This document shows, one piece after another, positions 38,596 through 49,429 of a stretch of DNA of 64,000 nt. Within the stretch, counting starts at the first letter, position 1, and every line of letters starts with the position of its first letter. Where the stretch lies: the NCBI GenBank assembly GCA_013215655.1, contig JABSOX010000014.1, forward strand, positions 62,001-126,000, in the 5' to 3' direction. Under the pieces are notes generated by a model. The model was not told where the DNA came from. It saw nothing but the letters and a program-made list of their open reading frames with translations, and ran no database searches. This DNA is from Colwellia sp. (GTDB taxonomy: Bacteria; Pseudomonadota; Gammaproteobacteria; Enterobacterales; Alteromonadaceae). A program made the position numbers and the translations under genes.

Positions 38596-39693
38596 ATGTT
38601 ACGCTTAAATAAAATAACGACAAAATATAATCCTTTGAAACTTATCGAAATACTTAAGTATATTATCCGCTCTGCCAGCTACGGTGTCATTGTTGCAGTT
38701 GTTTTACTACTTTTAATCCCAAGTTTACGAGAAAACAATCTTCGGGCGCTCAACATCTTTCAGGCTCCGCCTCAACAAACAAAGGCGCTTTCCTATGCCA
38801 AAGCCGTCAGAGAAGCTGGACCTGCGGTCGTTAATATTTACTCTCAAGAAATCCAAACAAAAGTTGGTTATGGTAGAGCCGCACAAAAGAGTGCCCGATT
38901 GGGCTCAGGTGTTATCATGGATAGTGGCGGATACATTTTAACTAATTTTCATGTTGTGCAAAATGCTGATGAGGTCATCGTGGTATTGCAAAGTGGTCAA
39001 CTATTAGCCGCTGAGTTGATTGGTTATGATATTTATACTGATTTGGCTGTTTTAAAAGTTGCCGCAAATAACCTGCCAACAATACCACAACAAGATGGTT
39101 TGATTTCACAAGCAGGAGATGTAGTACTTGCCATAGGTAATCCCTTTAACTTAGGTCAAACAGTGACTCAAGGGATCATCAGCGCAACAGGACGCAATGG
39201 TTTAAGTAATACTAGTTATTTAGAATTTTTACAAATGGATGCAGCCATCAATAAAGGCAACTCCGGTGGCGCTTTAGTAAATACTAATGGTAATTTAGTA
39301 GGCATAAACTCTCGTAATTTTTCAAACCCCAATTTAAATATTCAAGGGATTTTCTTTGCCGTTCCTTATCAGTTAGCTAATAAAATAATGAAAAAAATTA
39401 TCGCCCATGGTCGAGTAGTTCGCGGTTGGCTCGGTGTTACAGCTAGAGAATATCGATCTAATGTTAAAGGTTTTGTTGTTGATCAAATTGCACCAAATAG
39501 CCCCGCAGCTAAAGCAGGTTTACAAGCGAATGACGTGATTTATCAAATAGGTGAAATATCGATTGATTCGATAAACCAAGCGTTAGACATCGTTGCTGAA
39601 ACTACACCCAATACCACCTTAATGTTTAAATTATATCGAGCCAAAGATCAACTTAACATTCCGGTAACGATTGTTGAAAATACACCGTTGTAA
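38596..39693 (+). CDS. degS: Membrane-anchored site-1 protease of the sigma-E pathway
   Basis: 365 residues: an N-terminal membrane anchor (SYGVIVAVVLLLLIPSL near 30-46), a protease domain with H119 (TNFHVV), D149 (YTDLAVL) and S223 (GNSGGA), and one PDZ domain. DegS cleaves RseA when misfolded porins bind its PDZ domain. The single PDZ and lack of a cleavable signal separate it from degQ upstream. Confidence 0.96.
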   Translation: MLRLNKITTKYNPLKLIEILKYIIRSASYGVIVAVVLLLLIPSLRENNLRALNIFQAPPQQTKALSYAKAVREAGPAVVNIYSQEIQTKVGYGRAAQKSARLGSGVIMDSGGYILTNFHVVQNADEVIVVLQSGQLLAAELIGYDIYTDLAVLKVAANNLPTIPQQDGLISQAGDVVLAIGNPFNLGQTVTQGIISATGRNGLSNTSYLEFLQMDAAINKGNSGGALVNTNGNLVGINSRNFSNPNLNIQGIFFAVPYQLANKIMKKIIAHGRVVRGWLGVTAREYRSNVKGFVVDQIAPNSPAAKAGLQANDVIYQIGEISIDSINQALDIVAETTPNTTLMFKLYRAKDQLNIPVTIVENTPL

Positions 39694-39716
39694 ATCGTTT
39701 TTTAATTGATTCTATT

Positions 39717-39839
39717 GTCGAGGTGAACTTCGACGTGCAGGAATGCACTAATGCCTCGAAAGACAGGATGTCGGAGAGAGGTCTGAACATCGTCGCTCTT
39801 TGCCATCCATGGCACCGCGACATACCGTTCATCCTGAAC
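39717..39839. repeat. Intergenic hairpin-array element
   Basis: A 123-bp stretch made of small perfect palindromes: GTGCA-GGAA-TGCAC (39735-39748), GACA-GGA-TGTC (39762-39772), TGCCAT-CC-ATGGCA (39801-39814) and GTTCA-TCC-TGAAC (39827-39839). It is opened by an imperfect hairpin at 39717-39734. It is richer in GC than its surroundings and carries no gene with a ribosome site. It looks like a dispersed intergenic repeat; this window holds one copy. Confidence 0.55.
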
Positions 39840-39842
39840 ATA

Positions 39843-39869
39843 AAAATACCCGCATATTGCAGGTATTTG
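39843..39869 (-). terminator. Intrinsic terminator of murA
   Basis: AAATACCCGC and GCAGGTATTT form a near-perfect stem (one unpaired base). On the minus strand it is followed by TTTTTA, so it terminates murA transcription, 26 bp past the stop. Confidence 0.7.
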
Positions 39870-39894
39870 GGGTTAAATTAGTTAGACTAAAAAA

Positions 39895-41184
<1,290 letters not shown>

Positions 41185-41442
41185 TTATAGGGGAAGGTTA
41201 AACATTTTTTCACGTTGCCAGACTGACGTTGTGAATGTTTTGATCGTTACCGCATGTATAGCGCCATCTTTTATAACTTGAGATAATGGAGCATAAATGG
41301 TTTGTTGCTTTTTGACGCGGCTTAATTCACCAAGAAAGTCAGCAATAGCGATTACTTTACATTGCGAACCGTCAAAACTAACATGCAGTTCATCTAATTC
41401 AACAGCGTCATTAATTAATTTTTCTATATCTGAAATTTCCAC
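41185..41442 (-). CDS. ibaG: BolA-family protein IbaG
   Basis: 85 residues of the BolA fold with the characteristic VSFDGSQCKVIAIADFLGELSRVKKQQ segment and the helix-strand AIHAVTIKTFTTSVW. IbaG (YrbA) works with monothiol glutaredoxin in Fe-S handling and the acid response. It sits between mlaB and murA as in E. coli. Confidence 0.93.
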   Translation of the reverse strand: MEISDIEKLINDAVELDELHVSFDGSQCKVIAIADFLGELSRVKKQQTIYAPLSQVIKDGAIHAVTIKTFTTSVWQREKMFNLPL

Positions 41443-41575
41443 GTATACCTCTTATTAAGCTAATAATGAATGATAAAGATTATCATCACTTCATTTATAG
41501 CTATAGCTTAACCTATTTAGCTTAAGCTAGGTAATACTTACTTACCCACAACTCCACTGAGAATGTTTTATAAAA

Positions 41576-41869
41576 TTATTTGGGTATAAATGAATCAACA
41601 CCACTTAAGCATGCTAATTTAAGTAGGTCTTGAGGAATATGGGTAAAGGTTAATTGGCAGGTATTTAAAATGGCTTGTTCAACAATATAAAGTATCCATG
41701 CCAATCCAGCGGTATCAACTTTTTGTACTTGTGATAAGTTAACGATCATCTTTGTTGAAGAGAATATTTTTTTACTTTTTTTCTCAAATGACTTAGTCAT
41801 TGTTATCCGAGTCAATTCGCCAATTAAAGTTGCTTGATCATCGGTAAAGGTTAGATTAATTTGTGCCAC
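41576..41869 (-). CDS. mlaB: STAS-domain subunit of the Mla transporter
   Basis: 97 residues of STAS fold with the conserved DTAGLAWILYIVEQA near 54. MlaB binds the MlaF ATPase and stabilises the MlaFEDB complex. It is the last gene of mlaFEDCB. Confidence 0.9.
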   Translation of the reverse strand: MAQINLTFTDDQATLIGELTRITMTKSFEKKSKKIFSSTKMIVNLSQVQKVDTAGLAWILYIVEQAILNTCQLTFTHIPQDLLKLACLSGVDSFIPK

Positions 41870-41880
41870 TTAACTTCCTA

Positions 41881-42543
41881 TTATTTTTTAAACTTAATGC
41901 TTTTAGCACTTTTTAGTTTCAACATTTCCGTTACGTGCGGTAAACCTTTCTGGCGAATGATACTTGCTAGTTCAGCTTGTTTACTGTCAAGAAGACTTAC
42001 ACCTTCAGCGACCATATCATAGGCCTTCCAATCTTTCGTTTTTTTATCTTTTCTCACTCGAAATGAAATGCTAATAGGATTTCTCCCAGGCTCAATGACC
42101 AAGGTATTAACGGAAACTATTTTTTCTTTTGTTAGTTTTTTAGCAGGTGCAAATTCAACTTTCTGATTATTATATAAAGTAAAAACTTGAGCATAAGAAG
42201 TAATTAAATACTCACGAAAAACACGCACAAAATCTTTGCGTTGTGCTGCAGTTGTTTTTTTAAAGTTCTTAGCACCTATGACCTTATAAGCCGCATATTT
42301 ATAATTGATATATGGCATCAATTCTTCACGCACAATATCTTTTAATAAATTTGGGTTATTACGGATTGAACTTTGTTCATCCGCAAAACGCTTAAAAGTA
42401 ATACCCGCAACTTTTTTGATCATGGTATAAGGGTTTTTTTTATCTATCTTGACTGATGGTGCTGCATATATAGCTGCAGAAAAAAACAACCAAAAACCCA
42501 TTAGTGCTGATATAATTTTGTGTATGTTACTTACTTTTTTCAT
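41881..42543 (-). CDS. mlaC: Periplasmic phospholipid carrier MlaC
   Basis: 220 residues with a signal peptide (SALMGFWLFFSAAIYAAPS) and the MlaC/Ttg2D fold (VREELMPYINYKYAAYKVIG, FRVRKDKKTKDWKAYDMVAEGVSLL). It ferries phospholipids between MlaA and the inner-membrane MlaFEDB complex. Confidence 0.95.
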   Translation of the reverse strand: MKKVSNIHKIISALMGFWLFFSAAIYAAPSVKIDKKNPYTMIKKVAGITFKRFADEQSSIRNNPNLLKDIVREELMPYINYKYAAYKVIGAKNFKKTTAAQRKDFVRVFREYLITSYAQVFTLYNNQKVEFAPAKKLTKEKIVSVNTLVIEPGRNPISISFRVRKDKKTKDWKAYDMVAEGVSLLDSKQAELASIIRQKGLPHVTEMLKLKSAKSIKFKK

Positions 42544-42551
42544 AAAAAACC

Positions 42552-43022
42552 CTAGTCACCACTTCCTTGGCTAAATAAAAATTGTCCAATTAATTCTTCT
42601 AAAACTAAAGCCGGTTTAGTATCTTCAATATAATCACCTGGCTCTAACGTGGTCACTGACTCATCGATAAAACCTGGCAATAGGCCAATATATTGTTCCC
42701 CTAATAAACCTGCCGTTAAAATAGAAACGGACGTTGCTTCTGAGAAGTTATTATATTGCGCATATATATTGAGTGTAACTACTGGCGTGTAATCTTCTTC
42801 ATCTAAGAAAATATCCGTTACCCGACCCACTACGACACCACCGACTTTAATCGGCGATCTTACTTTTAAACCACCAATATTATCAAATTTCGCATAGAGT
42901 TCGTAAGTCTCACCAGAGCCTGAAATACCGCTATCAGCAACTTTTAACGATAACATTAATAACGCAGCTATTCCTATAACAGCAAATAAACCAACCATAA
43001 ATTCAACTTTCTTCGACACCAT
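42552..43022 (-). CDS. mlaD: MCE-domain subunit of the Mla transporter
   Basis: I place the start at ATG 43022 (MVSKKVEFMVGLF) with GGTGGA just upstream; the frame extends four codons further to a TTG. One membrane span is followed by an MCE domain (YAKFDNIGGLKVRSPIKVGGVVVGRV, LLGEQYIGLLPG). It forms the hexameric periplasmic ring of MlaFEDB. Confidence 0.96.
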   Translation of the reverse strand: MVSKKVEFMVGLFAVIGIAALLMLSLKVADSGISGSGETYELYAKFDNIGGLKVRSPIKVGGVVVGRVTDIFLDEEDYTPVVTLNIYAQYNNFSEATSVSILTAGLLGEQYIGLLPGFIDESVTTLEPGDYIEDTKPALVLEELIGQFLFSQGSGD

Positions 43023-43066
43023 GTCTTCCACCAACTACTCAAACGAATTAAAAAACACACTAATAT

Positions 43067-43843
43067 TTATTTAGTAAACATCAATGCTGTTAATACAAAA
43101 TCTAAAAATAAAACCAGCAACGACGATTGTACTACCGTTGATGTTGTTGCTCTGCTGATGCCTTCTGATGTTGGTTCACAACTATATCCTTTATAAACCG
43201 CAATCCAAGTGATCACAAAAGCGAAAACAACGCTTTTAATAATGCCATTTAAAATGTCTTTATTAAAATCAACCTGATCTTGCATCACCGACCAAAAAGT
43301 ACCGCTATCAACACCAAGCCAATCGACGCCAACCAAGTGTGCGCCCAATATGCCCACCGCAGAAAAAATTGCAGCTAACAAAGGTAAACTAATAAAACCA
43401 GCCCAAAACCTTGGTGCAACAATACGTCTTAACGGATCAACCGCCATCATCTCCAAACTTGATAATTGTTCTGTTGCTTTCATTAAACCAATTTCAGCGG
43501 TTAGTGCCGAGCCTGCTCGTCCAGCAAACAACAAAGCAGCAACAACAGGACCAAGCTCTCTCAACAAGGATAAAGCGACCATTGGTCCCAAACTAGCTTC
43601 GGCACCATAACCCACTAAAATAGTATAGCCCTGTAAAGCCAAAACCATGCCTATAAATAAGCCTGAAACTAAAATAATAACCAAAGACAATACGCCAACG
43701 GCATATAATTGGTTTAACAATAACGGAAAGCCTTTACGTACATTTGGAACATGAGCCAACGCAGATATCAATAACATCACTGCTCGCCCTAAGCCTGCAA
43801 TGGTGGCAACAACTTTTCTACCCAATAATGCTATTTCTTTCAT
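43067..43843 (-). CDS. mlaE: Mla ABC transporter permease
   Basis: 258 residues with about five membrane helices and the MlaE signature [33 protein letters not shown]. It is the membrane channel of the lipid-asymmetry transporter. Overlaps the mlaF end by 4 bp. Confidence 0.97.
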   Translation of the reverse strand: MKEIALLGRKVVATIAGLGRAVMLLISALAHVPNVRKGFPLLLNQLYAVGVLSLVIILVSGLFIGMVLALQGYTILVGYGAEASLGPMVALSLLRELGPVVAALLFAGRAGSALTAEIGLMKATEQLSSLEMMAVDPLRRIVAPRFWAGFISLPLLAAIFSAVGILGAHLVGVDWLGVDSGTFWSVMQDQVDFNKDILNGIIKSVVFAFVITWIAVYKGYSCEPTSEGISRATTSTVVQSSLLVLFLDFVLTALMFTK

Positions 43844-44649
43844 TTCACCATTCCTTTACCAATAAGCTCATCACGATAAGGCTTGGCTTTATAATGAAAA
43901 GGAACTGGACCATCAGACTCACCTTTTACAAATTGCTGAACTAATGGCGATGTTTGTTCTAAAATTTGTTCAGGTGTGCCTTGACCAATAATTTTTTGTT
44001 CGCCAATAATATAAATATAATCGGCAATACTCATCACTTCTTGCACGTCATGTGATACCACTACTGATGTTAAGCCCAAAGCGTCACTTAATTCACGAAT
44101 CAAACGAACAATCACGCCCATGGAAATAGGATCTTGTCCGGCGAACGGTTCATCATATAAAATTAATTCTGGGTCTAATGCTATAGCACGAGCTAATGCA
44201 ACGCGGCGCGCCATGCCACCTGATAACTCACTAGGGCGTAATAAACGAGCTCCTCGTAGTCCAACAGCTTCAAGTTTCATTAATACTATTTTTTCAATGA
44301 TTTCTTCAGACAATTCAGAATGTTCGCGAATTGGAAATGCAATATTGTCATAAACAGTCATGTCCGTGAACAATGCGCCACTTTGAAACAACATACTCAT
44401 GCGTTTGCGTATTTCATAAAGGGCATTTCGAGATAATTTAGGAATGTCGTGTCCATCAAAAATTATTTGTCCTGAATCTGGCTTTAGTTGTCCACCAATT
44501 AAGCGCAATAACGTTGTTTTTCCTATACCACTAGGTCCCATGATAGCCGTAACTTTGCCTTTTGGAATAGACAAACTTATATCATCATAGATAACACGCT
44601 CTTCGCGCTTAAAGGTCATATTTTTTATATCGACTAATATTTTTGACAT
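43840..44649 (-). CDS. mlaF: Mla ABC transporter ATPase
   Basis: 269 residues with Walker [10 protein letters not shown], signature [14 protein letters not shown] and Walker [14 protein letters not shown]. It energises retrograde phospholipid transport. First gene of mlaFEDCB. Confidence 0.97.
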   Translation of the reverse strand: MSKILVDIKNMTFKREERVIYDDISLSIPKGKVTAIMGPSGIGKTTLLRLIGGQLKPDSGQIIFDGHDIPKLSRNALYEIRKRMSMLFQSGALFTDMTVYDNIAFPIREHSELSEEIIEKIVLMKLEAVGLRGARLLRPSELSGGMARRVALARAIALDPELILYDEPFAGQDPISMGVIVRLIRELSDALGLTSVVVSHDVQEVMSIADYIYIIGEQKIIGQGTPEQILEQTSPLVQQFVKGESDGPVPFHYKAKPYRDELIGKGMVK

Positions 44650-44726
44650 ATTCTCTTCGGGGGATCACAATTTATTTTATTATTTATAACTGAGTCGCAA
44701 TTTTAACTCACAACAAAGCTTCCTGC

Positions 44727-44755
44727 ATTATAAAATAGTAAATAAATATGTTTAA
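44727..44755 (-). promoter_or_regulatory. Predicted sigma-70 promoter of the mla operon
   Basis: On the minus strand TTAAAC (44755-44750) and TATAAT (44732-44727) are 17 bp apart, about 80 bp before mlaF. The remainder of this 388-bp divergent gap (to 45037) is AT-rich and shows no gene; a promoter for yrbG must lie there but I cannot pick it out. Confidence 0.5.
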
Positions 44756-45037
44756 AGACTGTAAGAAAGTGTAAGAAACAACACCTTAATCCACTTTTTA
44801 GCATCAAAAGTAAGTTAATTGATGTTAAAGTAGTACCTCAAAGGCAAATTAATATTACAAGGGGAAAAAATTATTTCAAACACCCACAGTAATATCGGCC
44901 CATTAAAAGCTATTTAACCAATCAAGATAAAAATGAGTCTTTTTAATAAATTTCAATAATAATTCTTTTGTTTCATAGAGCGACAATTTAATTTAATAGC
45001 AGTTACTTCATACTGGTATATCAAACAGGAAGCATTA

Positions 45038-46021
45038 ATGTTAGTTCACGTTTTAATTTTGCTAGTATCTCTAGTCGTATTAGTATGGAGTGCCGATAAG
45101 TTTGTATTCGGTGCATCATCACTAGCAAGAAATATGGGCATATCTCCGATGATCATCGGCTTAACCATTGTAGCCATGGGGTCTTCCGCTCCTGAAATGA
45201 TGACAGCCGCGACAGCATCTTTGCAAGGTAATCCAAATTTAGGTATTGGTAATGCTATCGGCTCAAACATTACTAATATAGCTTTAGTATTAGGTATCAC
45301 CGCACTGTTTCAACCATTAACCGTTTCGTCATCAACCATAAAAAGAGAGATCCCGTTACTTTTAGCTATTACAGCAATCGCTTATTTAATGTTATTTGAT
45401 GATTATTTTAGTTTTATTGAAGGCTTTATTTTAATTACTGGCTTCGTCTTTTATATTGTTACCTTATTGGTGATCACTTTAAATCGCACTAAAAATTTTC
45501 CAAGCGACGACCCCATGATCATCGAAGCAGAAAAAGAAGTTCCAGATGCGGTGAGCACGAAACAATCCGTTTTATGGCTGATCGTCGGTATAATATTATT
45601 ACCCCTTAGTGCTACTTACCTCGTTGATTCATCTATTTTTATTGCTAAGACATTTGGTATTAGCGATTTAGTCATTGGATTAACGATCGTTGCCATTGGT
45701 ACAAGTTTACCCGAGCTTGCTGCCAGTATAATGAGTATCCTTAAAAAGGAAGATGACTTAGCCCTAGGGAATATTATTGGCTCAAATATTTTTAATATAC
45801 TCGCGGTTTTATCACTCACTGGCCTTATTGCTCCCGGAAATGTAGATCCAAATGCAGCAACACGTGACGCTCCTTATATGCTCGGTGTTACTCTACTATT
45901 ATTAGTTTTATGTTTTGGTCGCCGTTTTGGGAATTTTAGAATTACACGTTTAAAAGGCGGGTTATTACTGTTGGTATTTATTGCCTACCAAATTTTACTT
46001 TTTAGCCAACTAAGAAGCTAG
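45038..46021 (+). CDS. yrbG: Calcium/sodium antiporter-family protein YrbG
   Basis: 327 residues with about ten membrane helices and the two alpha-repeats of the CaCA family: GLTIVAMGSSAPEMMTAATASLQG with GNAIGSNITNIALVLG, and GLTIVAIGTSLPELAASIMS with GNIIGSNIFNILAVL. First gene of the kds-lpt cluster, as in E. coli. Confidence 0.94.
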   Translation: MLVHVLILLVSLVVLVWSADKFVFGASSLARNMGISPMIIGLTIVAMGSSAPEMMTAATASLQGNPNLGIGNAIGSNITNIALVLGITALFQPLTVSSSTIKREIPLLLAITAIAYLMLFDDYFSFIEGFILITGFVFYIVTLLVITLNRTKNFPSDDPMIIEAEKEVPDAVSTKQSVLWLIVGIILLPLSATYLVDSSIFIAKTFGISDLVIGLTIVAIGTSLPELAASIMSILKKEDDLALGNIIGSNIFNILAVLSLTGLIAPGNVDPNAATRDAPYMLGVTLLLLVLCFGRRFGNFRITRLKGGLLLLVFIAYQILLFSQLRS

Positions 46022-46063
46022 GATCGATTGATCTTTCATGTTTAATAAAGTGATCACCAACAT

Positions 46064-47026
46064 ATGAAAAATTTTAAACAAGTTGCCAATGATGTTATTC
46101 AAATTGAACAACAAGCAATTGTCGAGCTAAAACAATATATTGACGATGGTTTTGAATTAGCGTGCCAGCTGATGTTTCAATGTACTGGTCGAGTTATTGT
46201 TATTGGCATGGGGAAATCAGGACACATTGGTGGAAAAATTGCTGCAACATTAGCAAGTACAGGCACCCCTGCTTTTTTTGTTCACCCCGGCGAAGCCAGC
46301 CATGGCGATCTCGGCATGATAACGACTGACGATGTGGTTTTGACTATTTCTAATTCCGGAGAAACAGGCGAGGTATTAGCTATAATTCCTGTGATTAAAC
46401 GCATTGGCAGTAAATTAATTGCCATGACCGGAAGTTCAACATCAACATTGGCTAAATTAGCAGATACCCATGTTTGCATTGCCGTTAGCCAAGAAGCCTG
46501 CCCTTTAGGGTTAGCCCCAACATCAAGCACTACCGCAACCTTAGTCATGGGAGATGCTTTAGCTGTCGCACTTTTAAATGCACGAGGCTTTACCGCTGAC
46601 GATTTTGCACTCTCTCATCCCGGTGGCAGCTTAGGTAAAAGATTGTTATTGAGACTCGCAGATATTATGCATGATGGCGATCGTATTCCTGTTGTCACTA
46701 GTGATGCAAAAATTAAAGATGCTTTAGTTGAAATGTCTTTAAAAGGGTTGGGGATGACCGCGATTACACGCGATAATCAACTTATTGGGCTTTTTACTGA
46801 TGGTGATTTAAGACGTATACTTGATGAAGAAGTCAATATACATCAAGATCCTATAACGTCTGTAATGACACTTAACCCAACAGTTGCCTCTGCAGATATG
46901 CTTGCCGCAGAAGCTTTGAAAATTATGGAAGATAAAAAAATTAATGGTTTAATTATTGTGGATGATAAAAACACACCCATTGGCGCAATGAATATGCATG
47001 ACTTATTAAAATCAGGAGTGTTGTGA
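46064..47026 (+). CDS. kdsD: D-arabinose 5-phosphate isomerase
   Basis: 320 residues: a SIS domain (VIVIGMGKSGHIGGKIAATLASTGTPAFFVHP, ISNSGETGE) then two CBS domains. It makes arabinose 5-phosphate for Kdo synthesis. Overlaps kdsC by 4 bp. Confidence 0.96.
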   Translation: MKNFKQVANDVIQIEQQAIVELKQYIDDGFELACQLMFQCTGRVIVIGMGKSGHIGGKIAATLASTGTPAFFVHPGEASHGDLGMITTDDVVLTISNSGETGEVLAIIPVIKRIGSKLIAMTGSSTSTLAKLADTHVCIAVSQEACPLGLAPTSSTTATLVMGDALAVALLNARGFTADDFALSHPGGSLGKRLLLRLADIMHDGDRIPVVTSDAKIKDALVEMSLKGLGMTAITRDNQLIGLFTDGDLRRILDEEVNIHQDPITSVMTLNPTVASADMLAAEALKIMEDKKINGLIIVDDKNTPIGAMNMHDLLKSGVL

Positions 47027-47574
47027 TGATTGATACACTTTATGGTGCAGTGAGTGAAGAAGTATTTAACCAAGCTAAAAATATTAAATTATTTATTTGT
47101 GACATTGATGGTGTATTTTCCGACGGTCGCATATATCTAGGTAATGATGGTGAAGAATTAAAAGCATTTCATACCAAAGATGGCTATGGCATCAAAGCAC
47201 TTGGAGCAAGTGGTGTTGAAGTTGCCGTGATCACAGGACGTCGCTCGGCTATCGTTGCCAATCGAATGAAAGCTCTTAATGTTGAACATATTATTCAAGG
47301 AGAAGAAAATAAATTACCAGCGCTGAAATTATTGTTAGCAAAGCTAAATTTATCCGTCAATGACGTCGCCTATATTGGTGATGATATGCCTGATTTTGAA
47401 TGCATGGAATACGTAGGTTTAAGCATTGCCGTAAATGATGCTCACCCACAAATAATTAAAATAGCGGATTACACTACGTTTATTCATGGCGGCTTTGGTG
47501 CAGTACGGGAAGTATGTGACCTTATTATGTACAGCCAAAATACGTTATGTAACGCATCTGGCGCCAGCATATGA
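47023..47574 (+). CDS. kdsC: Kdo 8-phosphate phosphatase
   Basis: 183 residues of the HAD phosphatase family: nucleophile motif FICDIDGVFSDG, VITGRRS and GDDMPDFE. It releases free Kdo. It overlaps lptC by 4 bp, and the order kdsD-kdsC-lptC is standard. Confidence 0.96.
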   Translation: MMIDTLYGAVSEEVFNQAKNIKLFICDIDGVFSDGRIYLGNDGEELKAFHTKDGYGIKALGASGVEVAVITGRRSAIVANRMKALNVEHIIQGEENKLPALKLLLAKLNLSVNDVAYIGDDMPDFECMEYVGLSIAVNDAHPQIIKIADYTTFIHGGFGAVREVCDLIMYSQNTLCNASGASI

Positions 47575-48137
47575 ATCGGATATATGGTCTTGCCCTGTTA
47601 GGTTTAACCATTGCATTAATAACCTATAATTTTATTGAATGGCAAAGATCTGATCAGGTTAGTATAGAATCAATAGATTCAGGATTAACACCAGACTTTA
47701 TTGCTGAAACACTAAAAAGTAAAACTTATGACAAAAATGGCGCATTATCATATGTTATTGACGCGCAACGTATGGAACATTATGCGGATATTGCAGTCAC
47801 ACACTTTGAATTTCCCAATTTAACCTTATATCCAGATGGTGGGGACATTCCTTGGCAAGTTAGCGCAAAAGAAGCAACACTATATGCCAATAACCGTGTA
47901 AGATTAGAAAATCGAGTAAGACTAATTGCCACTGACAAAAATAGCCTGATACAAGAAATTCATGGTAAGTATTTAGAATTGGATTTAAATACCAATATTG
48001 TCAGTTCAGAACAAACGATCTTGATCTTAGGTAAAGGATTTACCATGTATGGCTCTGGATTAATTGTAGATATCAACACAACACAAATGACATTAACTGA
48101 ACATGTACAGACCATTTATAAAAAAATTGCCAAGTAG
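47571..48137 (+). CDS. lptC: LPS export protein LptC
   Basis: 188 residues with one N-terminal membrane span (IYGLALLGLTIALITYNFIEW) and a beta-jellyroll domain. It links the LptBFG pump to the LptA bridge. It overlaps lptA by 35 bp. Confidence 0.94.
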   Translation: MNRIYGLALLGLTIALITYNFIEWQRSDQVSIESIDSGLTPDFIAETLKSKTYDKNGALSYVIDAQRMEHYADIAVTHFEFPNLTLYPDGGDIPWQVSAKEATLYANNRVRLENRVRLIATDKNSLIQEIHGKYLELDLNTNIVSSEQTILILGKGFTMYGSGLIVDINTTQMTLTEHVQTIYKKIAK

Positions 48138-48627
48138 CGTCTTAATTTTCACCTTATTAGCTTGTGCTGCTAATGTGAGTTATGCGAAAAAAATTGATCT
48201 TAACCAAGAGATTAAAATCAGCTCTAGTCGCACCGCTGCTGATTTAAAAAATAAAATATTTAGCTACATTGATAATGTAGTCATTACCCAAGGTTCACTG
48301 ATCATTCATGCTGACTTAGTACAAGTGATCTCTCAAGGTGAGAATGACGACAAAATTTATATTGCCAAGGGTAAACCCGCAACTTTTGAACAAACGTTGG
48401 AAGATGGTAAACCAATTAACTTACAGGCAAATGAAATAAGGTATGAACCCACACTAAATACCATTGTCATTTCAGGTAATGCTTTATTACGTCAAGAAGG
48501 CAGCGAAGTCAGTGGCAGCATCATCACTTATAACTCAGAAACTGAATATGTAAATGCTGAAAGTGACGTTAACAATAAAGTGAAAACAATCATCCAACCA
48601 CAAAAGAAATCTAAGGATAAGCAATAA
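48103..48627 (+). CDS. lptA: Periplasmic LPS-binding bridge protein LptA
   Basis: 174 residues with a signal peptide (cut near VSYAKKI) and the OstA-like beta-jellyroll (DNVVITQGSLIIHADLVQV, YEPTLNTIVISGNALLRQEGSEVSG). It polymerises into the periplasmic LPS bridge. Confidence 0.94.
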   Translation: MYRPFIKKLPSSVLIFTLLACAANVSYAKKIDLNQEIKISSSRTAADLKNKIFSYIDNVVITQGSLIIHADLVQVISQGENDDKIYIAKGKPATFEQTLEDGKPINLQANEIRYEPTLNTIVISGNALLRQEGSEVSGSIITYNSETEYVNAESDVNNKVKTIIQPQKKSKDKQ

Positions 48628-48630
48628 CCA

Positions 48631-49362
48631 ATGAGTGTTGCAAAACTTACCGCAAATGGGCTTGCTAAATCCTACAAGGGTAGAAAAGTTGTTAAAAACG
48701 TTAGCTTGGAAGTAAAAGCAGGACAAGTTGTTGGCTTATTGGGTCCCAATGGCGCAGGTAAAACCACATCGTTTTACATGATTGTCGGTTTAGTACCGAG
48801 CGACAGTGGCACCATAACCTTAAACAATGAAGATATTTCCTTATCTCCGATGCATGAACGAGCACGTAAAGGCATAGGTTACCTTCCCCAAGAAGCTTCA
48901 ATTTTCAGAAAATTGAGTGTTTATGACAACATCATGGCTATTTTACAAACACAAAAGTCGCTTTCTGATGTTGAACGAGAAGAAAGACTTGAACATTTAC
49001 TCGAAGAATTCAATATTGGCCATATAAAAGATAATTTAGGTATGAGTTTATCAGGCGGTGAACGTCGAAGAGTAGAAATAGCTCGTGCCCTAGCCGCAGA
49101 CCCAAAATTTATTTTACTTGATGAACCTTTTGCCGGAGTTGATCCCATTTCAGTAGGAGATATAAAAAAAATTATCCTACACTTAAAACAACGCGGTATT
49201 GGTATCTTGATTACCGATCATAATGTACGAGAAACCTTAGACGTATGTGAGCATGCTTACATCGTTAGTCATGGCGAATTGATTGCAGAGGGTAATGCAG
49301 AACAAATTCTTGCAAATCAACATGTCAGAGATGTATACCTAGGCGAGCAATTCACGCTATAG
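48631..49362 (+). CDS. lptB: LPS export ATPase LptB
   Basis: 243 residues with Walker [10 protein letters not shown], signature [14 protein letters not shown], Walker [14 protein letters not shown] and the switch histidine in ITDHNVRE. It powers LPS extraction with LptFG, which are not in this window. Three bp after lptA. Confidence 0.98.
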   Translation: MSVAKLTANGLAKSYKGRKVVKNVSLEVKAGQVVGLLGPNGAGKTTSFYMIVGLVPSDSGTITLNNEDISLSPMHERARKGIGYLPQEASIFRKLSVYDNIMAILQTQKSLSDVEREERLEHLLEEFNIGHIKDNLGMSLSGGERRRVEIARALAADPKFILLDEPFAGVDPISVGDIKKIILHLKQRGIGILITDHNVRETLDVCEHAYIVSHGELIAEGNAEQILANQHVRDVYLGEQFTL

Positions 49363-49429
49363 TTATACTATAAAGATTAATATAACAAACAAAAACTGTT
49401 TGACACTAAATAGGATAATAATAACGTAG

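Noticed and set aside
39653..39841. 62-codon open frame on the minus strand
   Set aside because: It covers the hairpin element and the 3' end of degS, has no ribosome site and no protein-like composition.
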